From: JANNMJ01 sp031397815
Lineage (GTDB): Bacteria > Bacteroidota > Bacteroidia > Cytophagales > Hymenobacteraceae
Assembly: GCA_031397815.1 (NCBI GenBank)
Contig: JANNMJ010000227.1
Coordinates: forward strand, 1 to 49,350
Length of the DNA stretch: 49,350 bases
Direction of reading: 5' to 3'
Positions 42,090-49,269 of the stretch are shown piece after piece. Below the pieces are notes generated by a model. That model ran no database searches and was not told where the DNA came from. It saw only the letters and a list, made by a program, of their open reading frames with translations. The position numbers were made by a program, and so were the translations under genes. Within the stretch, counting starts at the first letter, position 1, and the number at the start of each line of letters is the position of its first letter.

Positions 42090-44258
42090 ATGTCCAAAGT
42101 CGCTGCCCGCACGGCTCCTTCGCCGCTCTCGTCTTCCGCTCGCTCTGCCGCTGCTGCCCTCGCGACGCCCCCGGTGCCGTATGAAGTCCTCAGCCGCGCC
42201 TACCGCCTGATGCGGACCGCCGAGGCGATGGCCGATATCTACGACCGCGAGCGCGCCACCACGCGCTACGTCCACTCGACGAGCCGTGGCCACGAGGCGA
42301 TTCAGCTCGCCGCCGCCTTCCACCTCACCCCGCAGGATTTCGCCGCGCCCTACTACCGCGACGAGTCCCTCCTCCTCGGCATCGGCTTGCAGCCGTATGA
42401 GCTGATGCTCCAGCTGCTCGCGAAAGCCGACGACCCGTTCAGCGGCGGGCGCTCCTATTATGGGCACCCTAGCCTGAAGCGCGCCGGTTTTCCCACGATT
42501 CCGCATCAATCCTCGGCCACCGGCATGCAGGCCATTCCCGCCACCGGAATGGCCCACGGGCTGAAGTATTTGCAGGGAATTGGGGGGAAGGAAACGGTCG
42601 AATCAGACTTCGAGCCTGTCAAAAACGACCACCACCCGCTGCCCCCCGTGGTGCTGTGCAGCATCGGCGACGGTGCCATGACGGAAGGGGAGGTCTCGGA
42701 AGCCCTGCAAATGGCGGTGCTGAAGCAGCTCCCGATCATTTATCTGGTGCAGGATAACCAGTGGGGCATCTCGGCCACCGCCGCCGAGATGCGGACGATG
42801 GATGCGTACGAGTTCGCGGCGGGCTTCAAGGGGCTGCACCGGATGCGGGTCGATGGGCGCGACTTTACGGCGTCGTACCACGGGATGGCGGAGGCGTTCG
42901 CGCACGTCCGCGCCGGTCGCGGGCCGGTGCTCGTCCACGCGATGTGTCCGCTGTTGGGGCACCACACGAGCGGCGTGCGGCGCGAATGGTACCGCGGCAC
43001 CGACCTCGACCAGCACCGCCTCGACGACCCATTGCCGCGCCTGCATGCGCAGCTTCGCGAAGCCGGAGCCACCGAAGCCGAGCTGCGCACCCTCGTGGAA
43101 GAGGCGAGCGCGCTGGTGGAGGCCGATTTCGCCCGCGCCGTCGCCGCCCCCGCCCCTGACCCCGCCACGGTCACGCACCACGAGTTCGCCCCAACCCCCA
43201 TCACCGAGGAGCGCGGCGAGCGCCGTCCGGTCGGCGGCGAGAAAGTGGTGATGGTCGATGCCGCGCTGCACGCCGTGGATGATATTCTGAAGGAGTACCC
43301 CGAAGCCCTGTTTTACGGGCAGGACGTGGGCGGCGAGCTCGGCGGCGTGTTCCGCGAAGCGGCCTTGCTGGCGAAGAAATACGGCGACGCCCGCGTGTTC
43401 AACACGCCCATTCAGGAGGCGTACATCGTGGGCAGCACGGCGGGGATGAGCGCCGTGGGCGCGAAACCCATCGTCGAGATTCAGTTCGCCGATTACATCT
43501 GGCCGGGCCTCAACCAGCTCGTCGAGGAGCTGTCGAAGTCGTGTTACCTGTCGATGGGCAAGTTCCCGGTGCAGGCGCTGATTCGGGTGCCGATTGGCGC
43601 TTACGGCGGCGGCGGCCCGTACCATTCGGGGTCCATCGAGAGCACGCTGCTCACGATTCGCGGCATCAAGGTGGTGTATCCGTCGAATGCGGCCGATATG
43701 AAAGGGCTCCTCAAAGCGGCCTTCCACGACCCTAATCCCGTCGTGCTCCTCGAACATAAAGGCCTCTACTGGAGCAAGGTGCCCGGCACCGAAGACGCCA
43801 AAACCATCGAGCCCGCCGCCGATTACATCCTGCCGCTCGGCAAAGCCGCCACCGCCTACGCCGCCGACGAAGACGCCGTAGCCGACGGCGACTCGGCAGT
43901 AGTAATCACCTACGGAATGGGCGTCTACTGGGCGACCGCCGCGAGCAAGCAGCTCGACAGCCGCGTCGAAGTCCTCGACCTGCGCACCCTCAACCCCCTC
44001 GACTGGCCCGCCATCACGGCCGCCGTCCGGCGCCATAACAAAGCCTTGGTCCTGACGGAAGAACCCCTGATGAACTCGTTCGCCGAGTCGCTCGCGGGCC
44101 GCATCCAACGCCACTGCTGGCAGGACTTGGACGCGCCCGTCTTCACCCTCGGCGCCCTCGACCTTCCCGCCATCGCCCTCAACGTCGCCCTCGAAGCCGC
44201 CATGCTGCCGAGCGTGGAGAAGGTGAGAGTGGCGCTGGAGGAGTTGTTGGGGGGGTAG
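42090..44258 (+). CDS. Fused alpha/beta E1 of a 2-oxoacid dehydrogenase complex
   Basis: A 722-residue thiamine-diphosphate enzyme that decarboxylates a 2-oxoacid and passes the acyl group to lipoyl-E2. The alpha half (about 1-370) has GDGAMTEGEVSEALQMAVLKQLPIIYLVQDNQWGIS, the TPP/Mg motif GDG...N, near residue 192, and the phosphorylation-like loop HHTSGVRREWYRG. The beta half (about 383-722) has GQDVGGELGGVFREAALLAKKYGDARVFNTPIQEAYIVGSTAGM, then the QFADYIWPGLNQLVEE segment. The fusion is common in Bacteroidota; substrate is branched-chain 2-oxoacids or pyruvate and cannot be told from motifs. The longer start at 42036 was rejected because a good promoter lies inside it. Confidence 0.93.
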   Translation: MSKVAARTAPSPLSSSARSAAAALATPPVPYEVLSRAYRLMRTAEAMADIYDRERATTRYVHSTSRGHEAIQLAAAFHLTPQDFAAPYYRDESLLLGIGLQPYELMLQLLAKADDPFSGGRSYYGHPSLKRAGFPTIPHQSSATGMQAIPATGMAHGLKYLQGIGGKETVESDFEPVKNDHHPLPPVVLCSIGDGAMTEGEVSEALQMAVLKQLPIIYLVQDNQWGISATAAEMRTMDAYEFAAGFKGLHRMRVDGRDFTASYHGMAEAFAHVRAGRGPVLVHAMCPLLGHHTSGVRREWYRGTDLDQHRLDDPLPRLHAQLREAGATEAELRTLVEEASALVEADFARAVAAPAPDPATVTHHEFAPTPITEERGERRPVGGEKVVMVDAALHAVDDILKEYPEALFYGQDVGGELGGVFREAALLAKKYGDARVFNTPIQEAYIVGSTAGMSAVGAKPIVEIQFADYIWPGLNQLVEELSKSCYLSMGKFPVQALIRVPIGAYGGGGPYHSGSIESTLLTIRGIKVVYPSNAADMKGLLKAAFHDPNPVVLLEHKGLYWSKVPGTEDAKTIEPAADYILPLGKAATAYAADEDAVADGDSAVVITYGMGVYWATAASKQLDSRVEVLDLRTLNPLDWPAITAAVRRHNKALVLTEEPLMNSFAESLAGRIQRHCWQDLDAPVFTLGALDLPAIALNVALEAAMLPSVEKVRVALEELLGG

Positions 44259-44288
44259 AAGCGGGCCGGAACTCGCAGACCCGGTCGT

Positions 44289-44296
44289 TACCTTTG
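44289..44296 (+). promoter_or_regulatory. TACCTTTG element before toxin-antitoxin genes
   Basis: Exact -7 match only 6 bp before the antitoxin ATG at 44303, again implying a very short or absent leader. No TTTG at the -33 place was seen. It lies 30 bp after the E1 stop codon. Confidence 0.5.
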
Positions 44297-44302
44297 AATA
44301 CT

Positions 44303-44536
44303 ATGCGCGAAATCACCATCCAACTGCCTGACGAGCTGTTCGCTCCGGTTCGGAAAATTCTGCAAAACCTGCGGGGGGTGAAGGTCACGCAAACGCGTAA
44401 ACTGCCCGCGTCCGCCTTCACGCCGGAGCAGCAGGAGTTCGTGGACGAGCTGAAGCAGTCGCTGATTGAGGTAGAGCGTCACCAGCGAGGCGAAATCAAG
44501 CTGCAAACGATGCGCGACTTCCTCAATGAAGAGTGA
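44303..44536 (+). CDS. Type II antitoxin, small helical protein
   Basis: A 77-residue protein, MREITIQLPDELFAPVRKILQNLRGVKVTQTRKLPA at the start, then FTPEQQEFVDELKQSLIEVERHQRGEIKLQTMRDFLNEE. The first strand-plus-helix (ITIQLPDELFAPVRKIL) resembles ribbon-helix-helix or Phd-like antitoxin beginnings, and the acidic C-terminal helix is the expected toxin-binding arm. The gene overlaps the downstream RelE-type gene by 11 bp. It probably represses the shared promoter together with the toxin; the exact antitoxin family is uncertain. An upstream TTG start in frame was not used. Confidence 0.8.
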   Translation: MREITIQLPDELFAPVRKILQNLRGVKVTQTRKLPASAFTPEQQEFVDELKQSLIEVERHQRGEIKLQTMRDFLNEE

Positions 44537-44858
44537 GGTTGTTATCACCGCCGGGTTTCGGCGGGCAGTCAAGCCCCTGCTGAAAAAATACGTCAGCCTG
44601 AAATCAGAGCTGCTGGCCCTGACCGAATCACTGGAAAACTCGCCCATTCAGGGTGAGCCGCTGGGCAAAGATTGTTTCAAGATTCGACTGGCGATTGCCT
44701 CCAAAGGGCAAGGCAAAAGCGGTGGTGCCCGCATTATTACGTGCGTAAAAGTGGTAGACGGCGTTGTGTTCGCGCTAACGGTTTACGACAAAAGCGAGCG
44801 CGAAAACCTAGCCCCCGGCGAGCTGGATGCGCTATTGGCGGCGGCAGGGGTAGGGTAG
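44526..44858 (+). CDS. RelE/ParE-superfamily toxin
   Basis: A 110-residue protein with the RelE-type body: ITAGFRRAVKPLLKKYVSLKSELLALTESLENSPIQGEPLGKDCFKIRLAIASKGQGKSGGARIITCVKVVDGVVFALTVYDKSERENL. The KIRLAIxSKGxGKSGGAR and LTVYDKSExEN motifs place it in the RelE/HigB branch, whose members cleave ribosome-bound mRNA. Basic residues on strand 3 and the Tyr-Asp-Lys near the end are the candidate active site. It is translated in overlap with the antitoxin gene upstream. It sits at the left edge of the probable defence region. Confidence 0.88.
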   Translation: MKSEVVITAGFRRAVKPLLKKYVSLKSELLALTESLENSPIQGEPLGKDCFKIRLAIASKGQGKSGGARIITCVKVVDGVVFALTVYDKSERENLAPGELDALLAAAGVG

Positions 44859-44908
44859 GCACCCGCCCGTAGTTCTGTCCGCCTCGCGTTCTCATTTTCC
44901 CTTCGCTT

Positions 44909-44944
44909 ATGCTCACCCGTATCGAGATAGACGGCTTCAAGTAG
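44909..44944 (+). pseudogene. Orphan copy of the first 11 codons of the ATPase gene
   Basis: ATG at 44909 starts MLTRIEIDGFK followed by TAG. The 34 bases 44909-44942 are identical to 46999-47032, the start of the ATPase gene 2.09 kb downstream, where the next codon is TCC. Upstream bases differ (CGCTT versus CCCC). It is therefore a duplicated gene start, not an independent gene, and it makes a direct repeat flanking the SWIM gene. Confidence 0.85.
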
Positions 44945-45002
44945 CTTCTATGTCGAAACCGAACCCGGCAGTCCCGTAGGGGCTACCCTGACTCCATAGA
45001 AG
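44945..45002. repeat. Inverted-repeat structure beside the direct repeat
   Basis: CTTCTATG and CATAGAAG are perfect 8-bp complements about 42 nt apart. Between them GTC-GTAG-CTAC-GAC pair as an inner stem. The structure starts two bases after the 34-bp direct repeat and ends 37 bp before the SWIM gene start. It could be an element end, a regulatory hairpin or chance. Confidence 0.5.
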
Positions 45003-45038
45003 AACAGCCGCTTCCATCCACCGATTTCAGCCAGCCAA

Positions 45039-46904
45039 ATGCCTGCTGCTCTTACCCTCGAAACCCTTCAAAAACTCGCTAATAAGCCATCGTTTGAGCG
45101 TGGACGCAACTACTACCGCCACGGCGCGGTGGGGAAGATTAAGCTTGTCGATTGGACGTTCTCGGCGCGGGTGCAGGGGGGGGAAAGCTACCGGGCATCA
45201 TTCGATCTGAGCGGGAGCAAGCCGAAGCCCCGTTGTTCGTGCCCGTACGATTTCGACGGCATCTGCAAGCATTTGGTCGCGCTGGGGCTGGCGATTATCG
45301 ACCAAAAAGAACTCCTCTTGCCTGCCGCGCCCGACGTGGAAGCACTCTGGAAGGCGCTCCCCGATAAGCGCAAGCTCGACTTTCTGCTCACCACCTTGCG
45401 TGCGCAGCCTGTGCTGGCGTTGCAGTTTCAGCAGTTCGCTACTGCGCCTTCTGCGCCGCCCGCGCCTGCCCGCCCGGCCCGGCGCCCGCACGATCCACAG
45501 CAGATTGCGGAGGCGCTGACTGCGCTCGAATTCGATGAAGAAACGCTCGAAGCGGGCTTCGAAGACGACGATTACGGCGACGTAGACGAATGGTACGAGG
45601 AAGATCTCGCCGAGTATTTCGACGGTCTGATCGACGATCAGCTTCTTACGGCCACTGAGGAGCTTGACCGGTTCAGTCGGCTCGATAAGCCTTTGGACGC
45701 GCTGCGGTACTGGGCCGACGTGGGCGCCGCCCTGTTGGTGCTGCCCGACCCCGAAGTCGATGATTACGACCTGTACGCCAACTTCGGCAGTATCGTCCGC
45801 GACCGCTGGCACGAGCAGTATTTGACGTTCGGGTGGCCCGACCGTCTCGCCAGTCAACCCTTTCCGAAGAATGCCGACCGCAAAGCCCTTCAGGTTTTTC
45901 TGGAGCAGCACCTTCACCCTAAAAAGCGCGTTTCGCCTGCGGCCACCGAGGCCCATTGGGTGGCTGTGCTGCTGACGCTCGCGGCCAACCCGGAGGCGGC
46001 AAAAATTGTCCGCGCTACCCTGCCAGACGCGACCGCCGTTCTGCCCGCCACGCGCGACCGCCTTCTCCTGCGCATCGCCCAAACCCTCGCCGACGACGTG
46101 GAATGGGTGAAATATGCCGAGAAGCTCTTTCTGACCGACGCCGGCATTGCGCGTCAGCTTTTCCAGTTTTACCGTAATCAGGCTAGCGCGGCCAACGTCG
46201 TGCGCATCGCGCCCAAGCTGCTCGCGCACTGGCCGCATCAGTTTGCGGCGGACGTGCTGGAGGCGGTGCCGTCCACAACGGCCGCTGGGCGGAAAGTGCG
46301 TCTTGAAGTCCTGAAAATTCGCCTTCGCACGCAGCTCCAATGGGCCGATTTTACCGAGTTCGCCGAGCTGGCTCCGGCCGCTGAGGTAACGGCTTTTGTG
46401 GCGGAGATGGCCCGCTCAGGCTATCCGTCGGAGACGCAATTGGTGTTGGTTGCGCAGATGTTTCACCACCTTGGGCGCGGCACCGAGCTGGCAGAATACC
46501 TAGAAAAGCTCGATTTGCTCACCTACCCGCGCATACCAGAGGTGCTCGCGCTGCTCCTCCCGCTCCAGCCCGCCGCCACCGTCGATTTGGTCGTCGCCTA
46601 CATCGAGCGCGGGCTACAGGAGAAGCTGCGCACGCAGCGGCGCGGCCACGCGATGTACCAGCAGTTTGCCGCTTGGCTCGCCTTCCTCCATCGGCAAGCG
46701 CCGCTCCGCGAACAGGTCCGGACGGTCGTCGATTTCCTGATGGAGCAGTACCGGCACTTGGCCCTGCTCCGGAAATACCTGCGCGAGGCGAAGCTCGTTT
46801 CCAGCCTGCCCGCCCACATTCCCCTCGATGAGCTGGCGGAAGACGAAGTTCAGGCGCTGCTAACCGCGAAGCAGAAACCGGGACGGAAACCGAGGGTGAG
46901 GTGA
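45039..46904 (+). CDS. Stand-alone SWIM zinc-finger protein
   Basis: A 621-residue cytoplasmic protein. The SWIM motif is at about residues 65-85: CSCPYDFDGICKHLVALGLA, giving the CxC...CxH zinc ligands. The N-terminal 60 residues (SFERGRNYYRHGAVGKIKLVDWTFSARVQGG) are typical of SWIM-domain openings found in front of SWI2/SNF2 helicases. Residues 130-210 contain an acidic linker (EEDLAEYFDGLIDD), and the remainder (about 210-610) is helical, with TPR-like spacing and a basic C-terminal tail (KQKPGRKPRVR). In many bacteria such proteins are encoded next to a SNF2 helicase or MoxR-type ATPase; none is here. It is flanked by the 34-bp direct repeats. Confidence 0.88.
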   Translation: MPAALTLETLQKLANKPSFERGRNYYRHGAVGKIKLVDWTFSARVQGGESYRASFDLSGSKPKPRCSCPYDFDGICKHLVALGLAIIDQKELLLPAAPDVEALWKALPDKRKLDFLLTTLRAQPVLALQFQQFATAPSAPPAPARPARRPHDPQQIAEALTALEFDEETLEAGFEDDDYGDVDEWYEEDLAEYFDGLIDDQLLTATEELDRFSRLDKPLDALRYWADVGAALLVLPDPEVDDYDLYANFGSIVRDRWHEQYLTFGWPDRLASQPFPKNADRKALQVFLEQHLHPKKRVSPAATEAHWVAVLLTLAANPEAAKIVRATLPDATAVLPATRDRLLLRIAQTLADDVEWVKYAEKLFLTDAGIARQLFQFYRNQASAANVVRIAPKLLAHWPHQFAADVLEAVPSTTAAGRKVRLEVLKIRLRTQLQWADFTEFAELAPAAEVTAFVAEMARSGYPSETQLVLVAQMFHHLGRGTELAEYLEKLDLLTYPRIPEVLALLLPLQPAATVDLVVAYIERGLQEKLRTQRRGHAMYQQFAAWLAFLHRQAPLREQVRTVVDFLMEQYRHLALLRKYLREAKLVSSLPAHIPLDELAEDEVQALLTAKQKPGRKPRVR

Positions 46905-46916
46905 TAAGATAGGATA

Positions 46917-46943
46917 CGTAGGGGCGCGGCCTTGTGCCCGCCC
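46917..46943. repeat. Hairpin repeat GCGGCCTTGTGCCCGC, copy 2
   Basis: Second copy of the CTTGTGCCCGCCCGC hairpin seen at 32373, here with GCGGC in place of GGGC in the left arm. It follows the SWIM stop codon by 12 bp. Confidence 0.7.
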
Positions 46944-46998
46944 GCCTGTGGCTTCCGGCTTAGCTTCGCAACCGCATAAAAACCCCCGCACACTCCCC

Positions 46999-48465
46999 AT
47001 GCTCACCCGTATCGAGATAGACGGCTTCAAGTCCTTCACCAACTTCTCGATGGAGTTCTCGCCCCTGACCATCATCGCGGGCCTGAATGCCTCAGGGAAG
47101 AGTAATTTATTCGACGCGCTGCATTTGCTGTCGTTGTTGGCGGAAAAGCCGTTGGCTGAGGCTTTTAATGAGGTGCAGCGGGGGAGCAACTTGGAGTTGT
47201 TTACGCAGTATGCTGATGGGCGTTATGCGGAGGAGATGCGGTTTGCGGTGGAGATGAACTCGTCAGTAACGCACAAAATCAACAAGACATTTGGAATTGT
47301 AGACGGCTGCCAATTTCGCTATGAATTGCATATCAAGCGAGCTGTTTCTGATAAGAGGGATTTTTTGGTGGTTGCTCATGAGTTGCTTGCTCCTAGTAAA
47401 ATTAATTTAGATAAGGTTAGGTTGTTTGTGAAAAAGCAGCTGAATGATGATGGGTATTATAGTGAAAAACTGAGTGGCTTTCCTTTAGTGTATTTGGATT
47501 CTGAAACTGGAAGAGTGGTAATTAACGCTCGTAGGCAGAGTGAAGTGTCTGAAGATTGGGAATGGTCGCTTACACACATTCGTGCAAGTTTTCAGGACAC
47601 AAAAACATCTCTGAACTGGACCGGAGAAGACAATAGGTTTTTGTCCTTGGATTTGATTCGTAATGAAATACGTACTTGGAAGCTTCTCAACCTAGACCCT
47701 AAAAAACTCCCCATCACTTCTCCTACCCAATCCTTCGGTCTCCCCGGTACCCTCAACCCCGCCGCCGATAACCTAGCCGGAGTCCTCTGGCGCTTAGAAA
47801 AGACAGACCCCTACCTATTAAAGCGCATCGCCCAGCGCCTTACGTCTTTAGTCCCCGGCATAAAGGAAATCGTCGTCAAGCACGATGATTATTATAATCA
47901 GTACCGGGTGTTTGTGCTGACTACTAATGAGCAGCGTTTTCCCCTGCATCTGCTTTCCGAAGGCACTTTGCGGATGCTTGCCCTCTGCACTCTCGCTTAT
48001 GACGACCAGCAACACGGGGTATTAGGGTTGGAGGAGCCGGAAAACGGCGTCCACCCCGGCCTGTTGAAGCGGGTGGCGGAATTGCTGCGCGATTTGAGCG
48101 CCAATGAGCCGCCCGAGGAAGGGCAGGAGCCGTGGCCGCTGCGGCAGGTTATCGTCAATACGCACTCACCGGGGCTGATTAAGGCGTGTCTGGAAGCGGC
48201 GGCGGGGCAGGAGGGGGGGATCAGTAAGTCGGGGCTTTCGGTGTGGTTCTCGCAGCTGGTGGGGCGGTCGGCGACGGAAAACGGGAAGCGCGTGATGCGC
48301 CGCGTGACGGATATGCTGCCCGTGGTGCTGCCCGAAGGCGGCGTACTGCCCGACGATAGCGCGAAACGTGTCGCGTTGGCGCAGCTCGTCAGCTTTCTCG
48401 AATCGGCTAACCCCGACGACCTGCTCGGAACGCTCGGGTTGCAAGAAGTAGCCGACGCGCTCTGA
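46999..48465 (+). CDS. OLD/RecF-type AAA ATPase (candidate defence ATPase)
   Basis: A 488-residue ABC/SMC-class ATPase. MLTRIEIDGFKSFTNFSMEFSPLTIIAGLNASGKSNLFDAL carries the Walker A (GLNASGKSN, about residue 27-35). The signature region LSEGTLRMLALC and Walker B VLGLEEPENGVHPGLLKRV lie at about 325-370, with the D-loop and switch His in VIVNTHSPGLIKA. The middle (about 60-240) is variable. No TOPRIM nuclease is fused, but the next gene supplies a TOPRIM-like DUF4276 protein one base after the stop, the two-gene form of OLD-type nucleases. The middle third is AT-rich compared with its ends. The start at 46999 is shared with the orphan copy at 44909. Confidence 0.92.
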   Translation: MLTRIEIDGFKSFTNFSMEFSPLTIIAGLNASGKSNLFDALHLLSLLAEKPLAEAFNEVQRGSNLELFTQYADGRYAEEMRFAVEMNSSVTHKINKTFGIVDGCQFRYELHIKRAVSDKRDFLVVAHELLAPSKINLDKVRLFVKKQLNDDGYYSEKLSGFPLVYLDSETGRVVINARRQSEVSEDWEWSLTHIRASFQDTKTSLNWTGEDNRFLSLDLIRNEIRTWKLLNLDPKKLPITSPTQSFGLPGTLNPAADNLAGVLWRLEKTDPYLLKRIAQRLTSLVPGIKEIVVKHDDYYNQYRVFVLTTNEQRFPLHLLSEGTLRMLALCTLAYDDQQHGVLGLEEPENGVHPGLLKRVAELLRDLSANEPPEEGQEPWPLRQVIVNTHSPGLIKACLEAAAGQEGGISKSGLSVWFSQLVGRSATENGKRVMRRVTDMLPVVLPEGGVLPDDSAKRVALAQLVSFLESANPDDLLGTLGLQEVADAL

Positions 48466-48466
48466 T

Positions 48467-49120
48467 ATGAAGCTGACCATCGGGCTTTTCGCCGAAGGCA
48501 CCACCGACGAACGGTTCCTGCCGACCATCATCCAACGCACCTTCGAGGAAGTGGGCGCCGAGTTCGAGCGGGGGCCGCAGCTCGATGTGCTACCGCTCGT
48601 CATCGTGCGCGGCGAGGGCGATAGCTTCCCCCAACAGCTACTCGATGCCGCGAAGCGCGCGGCCGTAAACGGGGTGCAGATGCTCTGTGTCCACGTCGAC
48701 TCCGACCGCTTTACGCTGCCGGAAATCGACGAATTCAAGCTGACGCCCGGTTTTGCGGAGGTGGCAGGCTGCACCGACGGCCGCGCTTGTCAGCAGCTGG
48801 TGCCACTGGTTCCGGTGCGGGCAATGGAGGCGTGGATGCTGGCCGATAAAGACCTGCTGCGCGAACTTATCGGCACCCCTCTAAGCCCAGCAAAGCTTGG
48901 CTTGGGACGAGCACCGGAGAAGTACCCCCGTCCGAAAGACGATATCGAAAAGGCGCTCTCCATCGCGCACGCCGGGAAAAAACGCCCCCCAGCCATCAGC
49001 GATCTCTACGCGCCGATGAGCGACCAGCTCCGCCTCGATAAGCTCGACGCGCTGGATTCATACAAAACGTTCCGAGAAGCCGTCCGCACCGCGCTCGAAC
49101 AGCTCGGTTGCCTGCGCTGA
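48467..49120 (+). CDS. DUF4276 TOPRIM-like protein (ATPase partner)
   Basis: A 217-residue protein of the DUF4276 family. It opens MKLTIGLFAEGTTDERFLPTII, with the Glu-Gly of the TOPRIM-like motif (EGxxDxxF), has LCVHVDSDRFTLPEID (the DxD-like acidic motif) and the VPVRAMEAWMLADKDLL helix. The TOPRIM fold in OLD, DnaG and topoisomerases uses such acidic residues with Mg to cut nucleic acid. The gene begins one base after the ATPase stop, so the proteins are translationally coupled and probably form a complex. Similar ATPase-DUF4276 pairs occur in defence islands, but nuclease activity of this member is inferred. Confidence 0.85.
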   Translation: MKLTIGLFAEGTTDERFLPTIIQRTFEEVGAEFERGPQLDVLPLVIVRGEGDSFPQQLLDAAKRAAVNGVQMLCVHVDSDRFTLPEIDEFKLTPGFAEVAGCTDGRACQQLVPLVPVRAMEAWMLADKDLLRELIGTPLSPAKLGLGRAPEKYPRPKDDIEKALSIAHAGKKRPPAISDLYAPMSDQLRLDKLDALDSYKTFREAVRTALEQLGCLR

Positions 49121-49142
49121 GTAAGCCCAACCGCCAACTGGT

Positions 49143-49268
49143 GGTGCCACCTCCATCCGTCGGGGAACGGCACCGCCACTTGGCGGTGCCATCTCCATTC
49201 GTCGGGGAACGGCACCGCCACTTAGCGGTGCCACTTCCATCCGTCGGGGAACGGCACCGCCAGTTGGC
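49143..49268. repeat. 42-bp tandem array, 3 units, palindrome plus spacer
   Basis: Three 42-bp units with a 22-bp palindrome GGCACCGCCACT/TGGCGGTGCC and a 20-bp segment similar to ATCTCCATTCGTCGGGGAAC. A half-palindrome precedes the first unit. Same period and architecture as 35264-35431, different sequence. It follows the DUF4276 stop by 22 bp. Confidence 0.9.
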
Positions 49269-49269
49269 C

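Noticed and set aside
41946..42557. 200-codon N-terminal extension of the Wzz-like gene
   Set aside because: It runs antisense into the E1 coding region and lies upstream of the first membrane helix and a good promoter element.
42603..44114. 503-codon minus-strand frame opposite the E1 gene
   Set aside because: Antisense shadow in GC-rich DNA with no family resemblance.
44945..45002. Integron attC site
   Set aside because: It has a folded inverted-repeat look but no GTTRRRY / RYYYAAC core sites and no integrase gene.
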